Shown piece after piece: positions 7,454-14,539 of a stretch of DNA of 35,923 bases. Under the pieces are notes generated by a model. That model saw only the letters and a program-made list of their open reading frames with translations, had not been told where the DNA came from and ran no database searches. Where the stretch lies: assembly GCA_017502265.1 (NCBI GenBank), contig JAFVVI010000029.1, forward strand, positions 1 to 35,923, given 5' to 3'. Within the stretch, counting starts at the first letter, position 1. Each line of letters begins with the position of its first letter. The DNA is from Oscillospiraceae bacterium. Its GTDB lineage: Bacteria; Bacillota; Clostridia; Oscillospirales; Oscillospiraceae. The position numbers were made by a program, and so were the translations under genes.

Positions 7454-9694
7454 TCACCCCCTGAAAATAATCGTTCCTTCCAAGTCTGTACGGTATACGC
7501 CGCAGCCGAACAGCTTCAGCCGTTCCAAGGTCTCCCCAGTTGGGTGACCGTAACCATTGTCTTTACCAACGGAGATGATCACGATCTCCGGGCGGGTCGC
7601 GTTCAAAAGCTCCCAGGATGTTGAGGTACGGGAGCCATGGTGTCCTGCCACGAGAATCTCCAGATCCGGCAGGTCCGTATGCTCCATCAGGGCAAATTCT
7701 CCCTCAAAGGAGCGATCTCCTGTTATCAGTATATCACAATCGGCCGGCTGAAACAAGATACACAGGCTACTTTCGTTCGTGTCCTCTGTATTCTCGGCGG
7801 GATAGATGGTAATCTCCGCTTCCTCTAAAACAAGATCTTCTTCCACCCAATGGATTTTGCTGCCGTATTGCCGGACCATTGCATCCCGAAGAGCATTTTC
7901 CCCTGTAAGTACAGGCAGGTATATAGTATCCGCCGGAATCCTGCTAAGCATGTTGCTTGCGCCACCGGCGTGGTCTGCGTCATAATGGGTAACAATCAAT
8001 CCGTCCAGCCGGAAAATGCCTTGGGACAGAAGTAAGCCGATGGCCCGGTCCGCGGCAGTATCGTCACTGTCTCCGCCACAATCCACCAGATAGTGTTTGC
8101 CATCCTTTTGCAAAAGCAGGCACTGGCCCTGCCCCACATCCAACGCGGTAATCCGGTAATCGTCCAAGCGCGGCTCGATCCAGGAACAGGCCACTGCGCC
8201 CAGCAGACCTGCCAAAATGCAGGAAACCAACAGAACCGGTTGCTTCTTTTTAATTTTCAAGAAGACCGTTACCAAAATATAACAGAAGATCAGCCAAGCC
8301 ACAATGTAAATACTGCTTGTATATACCGCCGCAACAGGTAATCTGGAAATCATATCTGTCACCCACAAAATCACTTGAATCGGCCAGGAAAGAAGCCAGC
8401 CGATCATTGTTCCCAAAGGCAGCCAAATCGCGCCTAACAGGCAAGCTGCCATAATTCCATAAAAGATAAAACTGATAAACCACAGGATCAAAACATTCGT
8501 TACAATTCCCACGAGGCTGACGCTACCAAAGTAAATGGCGCAAAGGGGCATGGTAACGGACATAGCGCCCAGCGATACGCTGACGGATGCTACTGTCCAT
8601 CGGGTCAGCCGCGCCCGGAGACTTTTTCCCTTGGCCGGACCCAGTTTGGTCCGGTGTATCAGGTAATCGTGAATCCGCTGAGAAAACAGGAGTATGCCCA
8701 GCATACACCCTACCGAGAGCTGAAAACTCACTGAGGTTATGGTCAACGGGTTAACCCCAAGCATCAGAAGTACCGCGGCAGCCAAAGCCGTGGGCGGGTC
8801 GTATTCCTTATCCACCAGCAATGCTAAAATCACAAGGCTTTGCATAATACAGGCTCTGACAATGGACGGTGAAAATCCTGCCACCGCCGCAAAGAGAAAC
8901 AGTACCGGCAGACCGATCACCGCCGTCAGTACCCGATGCCGCAGGCACAAAATACTGACCAGCGCAAACAGGATCGAAACATGCAGGCCCGATACCGCAA
9001 CCACATGGTACACACCACTGGCTTTCAGCGACCAACGGGTCTCAAAGGGCAGATCCTCCGTTTCGCCCAGCAGCAACGCTTTGGCAAAAGGCGCTGTATC
9101 CCGGGGAAACAAGGTGTCAAGAAAAGAAAGGATCTTCTGCCGCCAAATTACAGGAAAACTGTCCGGTGACGATAATGCTTGGTAAAAAATCTCATTGCTG
9201 CCCTTTGGATAGCAAAGCAGAAATATCCCCTTTCCCCGATGATAGGTGGGGTCCTCGCTTCCGCCGCCGGTGTAACGAAGTTTAAATCCGCCCTCTACTC
9301 TGTCGCCGGGAGACAGGGTGACATCCTCATTGATATAGAACTGCACGGAATAGGTTTTTCCACTCAGTTGAATTTTCCCCTCAGCAGAAATACCCGATGC
9401 AGTAGGCTGACTATAGTCTGTAACCTGAATTTGCAGAACGTGGATCTGTCCGTCCAGCTGCCTTGCTGACAGCAAGTAGCATTTATCAAAGCACCATAGC
9501 CATAAAAAGCCGATCACACAGCCTAACAGTATATGGACAAGTTTTTTGCTTAGGGGTGTACGCAACAACAACAGCGCAACACATATCACGCCACAAAATG
9601 CTGCAATCACCAACAGCCACCAGCCGGAAATCAGATAAACACCGGCTGCGCAAGCCATTGTAAAGCCTATGGCAAACCACATCAGCCAGCGCAA
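7454..9694 (-). CDS. comEC: ComEC/Rec2 DNA-uptake channel protein
   Basis: A 746-residue ComEC with the full three-part build. There are N-terminal membrane spans and a DUF4131/OB-like region (about 1-190). The competence membrane domain (about 200-500) contains VSGLHVSIL and FSPSIVRACIM. The C-terminal metallo-beta-lactamase domain starts near 515 (ALDVGQGQCLLLQ) and holds the metal motif THYDADHAGG near 570 and HHGSRTS further on. ComEC passes single-stranded DNA through the membrane in competent cells; the lactamase part is a proposed nuclease. The best start is TTG 9694, seven bases after AGGAGG (9700-9705); no ATG has as good a site. It begins just after the alaS terminator and I see no promoter, so expression may rely on readthrough. 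Competence in this organism is inference only. Confidence 0.93.
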   Translation of the reverse strand: MRWLMWFAIGFTMACAAGVYLISGWWLLVIAAFCGVICVALLLLRTPLSKKLVHILLGCVIGFLWLWCFDKCYLLSARQLDGQIHVLQIQVTDYSQPTASGISAEGKIQLSGKTYSVQFYINEDVTLSPGDRVEGGFKLRYTGGGSEDPTYHRGKGIFLLCYPKGSNEIFYQALSSPDSFPVIWRQKILSFLDTLFPRDTAPFAKALLLGETEDLPFETRWSLKASGVYHVVAVSGLHVSILFALVSILCLRHRVLTAVIGLPVLFLFAAVAGFSPSIVRACIMQSLVILALLVDKEYDPPTALAAAVLLMLGVNPLTITSVSFQLSVGCMLGILLFSQRIHDYLIHRTKLGPAKGKSLRARLTRWTVASVSVSLGAMSVTMPLCAIYFGSVSLVGIVTNVLILWFISFIFYGIMAACLLGAIWLPLGTMIGWLLSWPIQVILWVTDMISRLPVAAVYTSSIYIVAWLIFCYILVTVFLKIKKKQPVLLVSCILAGLLGAVACSWIEPRLDDYRITALDVGQGQCLLLQKDGKHYLVDCGGDSDDTAADRAIGLLLSQGIFRLDGLIVTHYDADHAGGASNMLSRIPADTIYLPVLTGENALRDAMVRQYGSKIHWVEEDLVLEEAEITIYPAENTEDTNESSLCILFQPADCDILITGDRSFEGEFALMEHTDLPDLEILVAGHHGSRTSTSWELLNATRPEIVIISVGKDNGYGHPTGETLERLKLFGCGVYRTDLEGTIIFRG

Positions 9695-9716
9695 AAGATC
9701 TCCTCCTGTGTAAAAA

Positions 9717-9742
9717 AGGGCACTACCCGGGGGCAGTGCCCT
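9717..9742 (-). terminator. terminator after alaS
   Basis: Read on the minus strand, a 12-bp stem (arms 9731-9742 and 9717-9728, one G-U pair) with a two-base loop is followed by TTTTTT (9712-9717) on the transcript. It lies between the alaS stop and the comEC Shine-Dalgarno. Confidence 0.9.
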
Positions 9743-9748
9743 ATATTC

Positions 9749-12385
9749 TTAGAGCTTGGATGCTACAAAATCATCCACAGTTGCCAGCGCATCGTCCAGC
9801 TTCAGCGCGTCCTTGCCGCCGCCCATAGCGGAATCGGGCTTGCCACCGCCGGAGCCACCGCAGATGGTACACACCTGCTTCACCAGATCGCCAGCCTTCA
9901 CACCCTTGGCAATGGCATCCTTGCCGCAAACGGCAAGGAAAGTGATCTTCTCATCGGACACAGCAGACAGAACTGCAACCACATTGGAAGCCTTGTCCCG
10001 TAGGGTATCGCCAATCTGCCGCAGCTTGCCGGCATCGGCATTGGGGACATTTACTGTCAGCACCTTCAATTCGCCGATATCGTGAGCCGCAAACAGGAAC
10101 CGGTCAGCCTCGCCGGCGGTCTCCTTGGCCTTATAGGATTCGATTGCCTTCTTCAGGCTCTTGACCTCATCGGCCTGGGCGTGGATCTTATCCACCAACT
10201 GAGCAGGCTTCGCCTTAAACTCTGCTGCCGCCGCGTACAGGAGACTGTGGGTCTTTGCCATATCCTCCAGGCACTCCTTGCCGGTGATGGCCTCGATCCG
10301 GCGGACACCGGAAGCCACGCTACCTTCGCTTTCAATGCGGAAAGGACCGACCTTTGCAGTGTTATCCAGGTGCGTACCGCCGCACAGCTCGATGGAATAA
10401 CCGCCCATATTGACAACGCGGACAGTATCACCGTACTTTTCACTGAACAGAGCCATTGCGCCCTGCTTCTTTGCCTCTTCGATAGGCATTTCCCGAATGT
10501 CTACAGGATAGCCTTCCAACACGGCGGACTGGACAATTTCATCGATCTTGGCCATTTCCTCCGGGGTCACCGCAGAATAGTGAGTAAAGTCAAAACGCAG
10601 CCGGTCCGGCTCAACCAAAGAGCCTGCCTGGTGAACATGGTCGCCCAGGACGCTCTTGAGGGCCTTTTGCAGCAGGTGGGTTGCGGTATGGGCGCGCATA
10701 ATGGCCTTGCGGCGCTCCACATCAATGGTAGCCAGCACCACATCATCGGTCTTCAATGTACCGCTGCGCATTACGCCGGAGTGGAGATACTTGCCACCCT
10801 TATCCTTCTGAACGCCGGTGACCTTAAAGCGGCTCTCGCCCATTAGGATCGCGCCAAAGTCCGCGGACTGGCCACCCATTTCTGCATAGAAGGGAGTCTT
10901 GTCCAGAACAATGATGCCCTTTTCGCCGCCGGTGATAGAGCCGGTGACTTCATCACCAACGCAAACCGCCAGGATCTTAGCCTCGCAGTTATTTACATCA
11001 TAGCCTACAAACTCAGTGGGTGTGGTATCCAGGCCCAGCTCAATGCCGGCCCAGCCCAGATCACCCAAGGCCTTACGGGCCTCACGGGCGCGGATCTTAT
11101 CCTCTTCCCGCTTATTGTAGTATTCATCCATATCAACGGTCATTCCTTCATCCTCTACCATTTCAATGGTCAGGTCAACAGGAAAACCGTAGGTTGCTGC
11201 CAGTTCAAATGCATCTGCGCCGGAGAAGACATTCTTGTTCTCGGCCTTGTGCGCAGCCATCTTGGTGTTGAAGATTGCCATACCGGTATCGATCGTCTTG
11301 CAGAAATTCTCTTCTTCCACCTTGACAATGCGGATGATGTGATCTGCTCGCTCACGGAGATAGGTGTAGTGGCTCTCGTTCTCCTTAATGACCGTTTCCA
11401 CGACCTCATACAGGAAGGGGCGGTTGACACCCAGAAGCTTGCCGTGACGGGCAGCGCGGCGAAGCAGGCGGCGCAGCACATAGCCGCGACCCTCGTTGGT
11501 GGGCTGCACACCGTCGGCGATCATAAAGGTAGATGCGCGGATATGGTCAGTAATGACCCGGAGGCTTACATCGGTCTTGGCGCTCTGGCCATAACTTGCG
11601 CCGGTGATCTTGGTCACATGGTTGGTGATGTTCATCACCGTATCCACATCGAACAGGGAGTTTACATCCTGGCACACAACCGCCAGGCGCTCCAGACCCA
11701 TACCGGTGTCGATGTTCTTCTGGACCAGTTCGGTGTAGTTACCCTGTCCGTCATTATCGAACTGGGAGAACACATTGTTCCATACTTCCATATAACGGTC
11801 GCACTCACAGCCGACTTTACAGTCCGGGCTGCCACAGCCGTACTTTTCGCCACGGTCGTAGTAGATTTCACTGCAAGGGCCGCAGGGGCCGGCGCCGTGC
11901 TCCCAGAAATTATCGGACTTACCGAAACGGAAGATTCTCTCTGCAGGAATGCCGATTTCCTTGTTCCAGATCTCGAACGCTTCCTCGTCATTTTCAAAGA
12001 TGGAGGGATACAGGCGGTCTTCCTCCAAACCAACCACCTTGGTCAAAAACTCCCAGCTCCAGGCAATGGCCTCATGCTTAAAGTAATCACCGAAAGAGAA
12101 GTTACCCAGCATCTCAAAATAAGTGCCGTGACGGGCGGTCTTACCGATGTTCTCAATATCGCCGGTACGGATACACTTCTGGCAGGTACACACCCGCTTG
12201 CGGGGAGGCTCTGTCTCACCCTTGAAGTAGGGCTTCATGGGTGCCATGCCGGAGTTGATCAGCAGCAATGACGCATCGTTCTGGGGAATCAGAGAAAAGC
12301 TGGGCAGGCGCAGGTGGTCCTTGCTTTCAAAGAAGCTTAAGAACATCTCACGCAGTTCGTTTACACCGTAAGGTTTTTTACTCAT
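9749..12385 (-). CDS. alaS: alanine-tRNA ligase
   Basis: An 878-residue class II synthetase charging tRNA-Ala. The N-terminal catalytic part shows SFFESKDHLRLPSFSL, NSGMAPMKPYF (motif 2 region) and CIRTGDIENIGKTARH. The editing domain has the HTATHLL zinc histidines near 563/567 and CGGTHLD near 667. The C-Ala end has a glycine-rich GGSGGGKPDSAMGGG. All match the bacterial family in order and length. The frame is open 17 codons further upstream, but GGAGGG ahead of ATG 12385 fixes the start there; the upstream codons lie in the leader. Transcription is controlled by the T-box leader at 12421-12636. A terminator follows at 9717-9742. Confidence 0.97.
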   Translation of the reverse strand: MSKKPYGVNELREMFLSFFESKDHLRLPSFSLIPQNDASLLLINSGMAPMKPYFKGETEPPRKRVCTCQKCIRTGDIENIGKTARHGTYFEMLGNFSFGDYFKHEAIAWSWEFLTKVVGLEEDRLYPSIFENDEEAFEIWNKEIGIPAERIFRFGKSDNFWEHGAGPCGPCSEIYYDRGEKYGCGSPDCKVGCECDRYMEVWNNVFSQFDNDGQGNYTELVQKNIDTGMGLERLAVVCQDVNSLFDVDTVMNITNHVTKITGASYGQSAKTDVSLRVITDHIRASTFMIADGVQPTNEGRGYVLRRLLRRAARHGKLLGVNRPFLYEVVETVIKENESHYTYLRERADHIIRIVKVEEENFCKTIDTGMAIFNTKMAAHKAENKNVFSGADAFELAATYGFPVDLTIEMVEDEGMTVDMDEYYNKREEDKIRAREARKALGDLGWAGIELGLDTTPTEFVGYDVNNCEAKILAVCVGDEVTGSITGGEKGIIVLDKTPFYAEMGGQSADFGAILMGESRFKVTGVQKDKGGKYLHSGVMRSGTLKTDDVVLATIDVERRKAIMRAHTATHLLQKALKSVLGDHVHQAGSLVEPDRLRFDFTHYSAVTPEEMAKIDEIVQSAVLEGYPVDIREMPIEEAKKQGAMALFSEKYGDTVRVVNMGGYSIELCGGTHLDNTAKVGPFRIESEGSVASGVRRIEAITGKECLEDMAKTHSLLYAAAAEFKAKPAQLVDKIHAQADEVKSLKKAIESYKAKETAGEADRFLFAAHDIGELKVLTVNVPNADAGKLRQIGDTLRDKASNVVAVLSAVSDEKITFLAVCGKDAIAKGVKAGDLVKQVCTICGGSGGGKPDSAMGGGKDALKLDDALATVDDFVASKL

Positions 12386-12420
12386 TTGGATATACCCTCC
12401 ATAAAATAAATTCAAAATAA

Positions 12421-12636
12421 TAAACCTCGCCCCCAATTTAGGGGCGAGGTTATCGCGGTACCACCCTAATTCGCCGAAAGATCGGCATCTTAGCTACTCT
12501 GTAACGGGAGCGCCCGTCCCGGTCCTCCCGGGCCGCTTGGAAGTGGCTGGAAACCGACCTGTACGAGGAGCTTTCACCATCCTCCTCTCGCTGAGGTAGC
12601 GTCCGTTTCTTAGCTTCCGCATTGCATTTGCCTATT
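12421..12636 (-). promoter_or_regulatory. T-box leader (tRNA-Ala sensing) of alaS
   Basis: Minus-strand leader with the invariant T-box sequence AGGGTGGTACCGCG at 12454-12467, whose bulge pairs with the uncharged tRNA acceptor end. It is followed by a terminator helix (12423-12433 with 12441-12451). Stem I has a base helix GGAAG/CTTCC (12614-12618 with 12539-12543). Next to its 3' strand, a GCC alanine codon (12545-12547) sits in the expected specifier position. The apical part has the conserved GCGAGAGGAGGATGG and GGTGAAAGC elements around 12569-12590. Low tRNA-Ala charging should favour antitermination and alaS expression. The specifier assignment is by eye. Confidence 0.92.
12423..12451 (-). 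terminator. T-box regulated terminator
   Basis: A perfect 11-bp stem, AACCTCGCCCC with GGGGCGAGGTT, seven-base loop, then TTTATTATTTT on the transcript. Its upstream arm overlaps the 3' part of the T-box antiterminator, giving the mutually exclusive pair expected. Confidence 0.92.
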
Positions 12637-12642
12637 GCGTAT

Positions 12643-12670
12643 ATTTTACCATAAAACCGTTGTTTGTCAA
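12643..12670 (-). promoter_or_regulatory. promoter of the alaS T-box transcript
   Basis: On the minus strand TTGACA (12665-12670), 16-base spacer, TAAAAT (12643-12648) with an extended TGG just before the -10. Predicted start near 12636. It lies only ten bases downstream of the LCP stop codon. Confidence 0.85.
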
Positions 12671-12679
12671 CGATTTTCA

Positions 12680-14170
12680 TTATTTCGCCGGTGTCATATC
12701 CGCATCGGTCAGGATTTCGCCGTGCATTACTTTTTTACACAGCTCCTGCGCATGATTCACAGAATTCTCGTCGGGCCAGATAACATACAGTTCTTGACCG
12801 GGAGCAGAATATGTTTCCTTATAATCACTATTGCCGGTGACGGAATAACTACGCATATTCCAGGAAGCCATATCACTCAACTGCATTTTAACAAGACTGC
12901 TGATCTCCTCTGTGCTGAGGCTGGTTGCAAACATACCTTCCAAACTCTTAATAATATTGGAGTAATTGGAGATCATGGTTTTACTGCTGGTCATTTTTTC
13001 AAAAACTGCCTGGATTATCTGCATCTGGTGCCTGCCTCGGGTATGATCGCCGCCTGCTACATTATAGCGTTCCCGTACATACCACAAAGCTTCCTCACCA
13101 TTCAAGTCGTTCATACCCTTATTAAAGGATATACCGTTGACTGCTGTAAAGCTTTGGTCTGAGTAAACAGAAATACCACCAATGGCATCAATGAGTTTTT
13201 CAAATCCGACGAAGTTGATCCGGCAATAGTAGTCAACATCAATGTCATACAAATCACCCAGTGCCTTCATGGAGACATCCACACCGCTGTTGCTGCAGTG
13301 GGTCAGCTTATCAAGGGCGCCCTTGCCTGCCGGGTTGGGGACATAATAGTCTCTGGGAGTGCTTAAAAGCAGAATCTGCTTCGTAACCGGGTTTACTACT
13401 ACCAGAATATTCACATCGCTGCGGCCCACGGTCAAAAACCGACTCCTTGTATCCGAGCCGCTGATATACATAACGAAAGGCGTGCTATCAATTGCCCCTC
13501 TATTGACCTCTTTTTCCGGTTCCTTTTCCTCAAAGGACATTGTATGCAGAACCCGCACACGGCTCAAAAAGTCTTCATAACCGGTCTGTTCAACCAGCAA
13601 AGAAATACTTGCGCCATTCATAATAATCACATCTGCTTCCTTATTATAAAGCGCATCGATCATCATCGTTGTCTGCTCATAATATGTCAGGTTGATAGTT
13701 GTCTTGATCTCCTGCTCAATTGCAAGGATCAGCTGCTGGGTATTGTCAACATCATATTTGCTCACCGCACCGTACCGGAAGTTTTTTGTATCCTTCAGGG
13801 ATTGCGCAGGAGATTCATTCAGCACCAGTACATAGGAACTGCGGGCAGTGGAGTCAACGCCTGTAACATCATTCAGCAGATTATGGGCATCATAGACCAC
13901 TTTGGACACAAGCAAACTGCCAGCAATAATCACTGCTGATAAAATGCAGGAAACGATCCGGCGCCACAATCTGATCCGACGCTTGACAGGAATAAACATA
14001 AAGAGCGCAGTGGCTGCTAAAAGCAACACCATTGCCACAACAAAAATAGCAACATACTCATCCGGCAGCATATTCAGCTGCAGTACCACCATGGTGGCAA
14101 GGGTCTGCATCAGCGCTTGTAGGGATATCAGAACAATTTCAACGATTGTCCAAATTTTTTTCTTTTCCAT
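12680..14170 (-). CDS. LytR-CpsA-Psr (LCP) family cell-envelope ligase with three TM spans
   Basis: A 496-residue membrane protein. Three N-terminal spans (about residues 6-32, 38-60, 71-93) precede an extracellular part. The C-terminal half (about 230-395) is an LCP domain: RSDVNILVVVNP, LSTPRDYYV, a DKLTHCSN stretch, FVGFEKLIDAIGGI and VRERYNVAGGDHTRGRHQMQ carry the arginines that hold the polyprenyl-pyrophosphate head group. LCP enzymes move polymers such as teichoic acids or capsule from undecaprenyl carriers onto peptidoglycan. Typical LCP proteins have one span, so three is unusual. Residues about 110-215 look like one lobe of a solute-binding domain and are not part of the LCP core. 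ATG 14170 is preferred over the codon nine bases upstream, since AGAG is nine bases before it. No terminator separates it from alaS. Confidence 0.9.
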   Translation of the reverse strand: MEKKKIWTIVEIVLISLQALMQTLATMVVLQLNMLPDEYVAIFVVAMVLLLAATALFMFIPVKRRIRLWRRIVSCILSAVIIAGSLLVSKVVYDAHNLLNDVTGVDSTARSSYVLVLNESPAQSLKDTKNFRYGAVSKYDVDNTQQLILAIEQEIKTTINLTYYEQTTMMIDALYNKEADVIIMNGASISLLVEQTGYEDFLSRVRVLHTMSFEEKEPEKEVNRGAIDSTPFVMYISGSDTRSRFLTVGRSDVNILVVVNPVTKQILLLSTPRDYYVPNPAGKGALDKLTHCSNSGVDVSMKALGDLYDIDVDYYCRINFVGFEKLIDAIGGISVYSDQSFTAVNGISFNKGMNDLNGEEALWYVRERYNVAGGDHTRGRHQMQIIQAVFEKMTSSKTMISNYSNIIKSLEGMFATSLSTEEISSLVKMQLSDMASWNMRSYSVTGNSDYKETYSAPGQELYVIWPDENSVNHAQELCKKVMHGEILTDADMTPAK

Positions 14171-14204
14171 ATATATCATCTCTATTCGTCTAAAAATCTA
14201 TGTA

Positions 14205-14233
14205 ATTATAGCATCGACAACTTTGAAAGTCAA
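14205..14233 (-). promoter_or_regulatory. promoter of the LCP gene
   Basis: On the minus strand TTGACT (14228-14233), 17-base spacer, TATAAT (14205-14210) with TGC extended -10. Predicted leader of about 30 bases. Confidence 0.85.
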
Positions 14234-14240
14234 TATGCAA

Positions 14241-14270
14241 AGAAAGTGCGTGCCGAAGCACGCACTTTCT
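14241..14270 (-). terminator. terminator of the pepF unit
   Basis: A perfect 13-bp stem (14241-14253 with 14258-14270). Read on the minus strand the loop is TTCG closed by C-G, a very stable UUCG tetraloop, and TTTCTTT follows. It also has TTTT on the plus side. It begins one base after the stop of the small gene. Confidence 0.9.
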
Positions 14271-14271
14271 T

Positions 14272-14538
14272 TTAAATATTACTTTCAAGCCAGGTCTTCA
14301 GGGCCTGGCGGCCATCTTCACTCATGGGAAAGGTTGCCTGACCTTCTATTTGGCTCTTTTCATAGCACAGCGGGCCGTGCCAGAATTCTGCAAAAATAGA
14401 ACTGTTCTGCATATCTACCTCCTTAGCGGTCAGCATCTCCACCTTGGGAACGATCTTAAACCGCAGCGGTCCGCAGGAGCCGGTAAAGGTATTTTTCATA
14501 GCAAAAGTATGCAGTGTGGGAAGGAAAATTTCTGCCAT
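14272..14538 (-). CDS. small protein of unknown function downstream of pepF
   Basis: An 88-residue acidic protein I do not recognise. It has no membrane span or signal peptide. It contains a single C (in GSCGPLRFKIVP), aromatic residues in AEFWHGPLCYE, and an FPMSEDGRQALKTWL tail that looks helical. The start is taken as ATG 14538, with AGGTGA five bases upstream inside the last codons of pepF; a GTG at 14547 is an alternative that would overlap pepF by eight bases. It starts one base after the pepF stop and ends at the pepF terminator, so it is co-transcribed and probably translationally coupled. A role linked to PepF is a guess from position only. Confidence 0.82.
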   Translation of the reverse strand: MAEIFLPTLHTFAMKNTFTGSCGPLRFKIVPKVEMLTAKEVDMQNSSIFAEFWHGPLCYEKSQIEGQATFPMSEDGRQALKTWLESNI

Positions 14539-14539
14539 A

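Noticed and set aside
11249-12271. 340-codon plus-strand frame opposite alaS
   Set aside because: Shadow of the alaS catalytic domain; no ribosome site or domain.
12450-12680. 76-codon minus-strand frame upstream of alaS
   Set aside because: It lies over the T-box leader; conserved RNA elements explain the sequence and the protein matches nothing I know.
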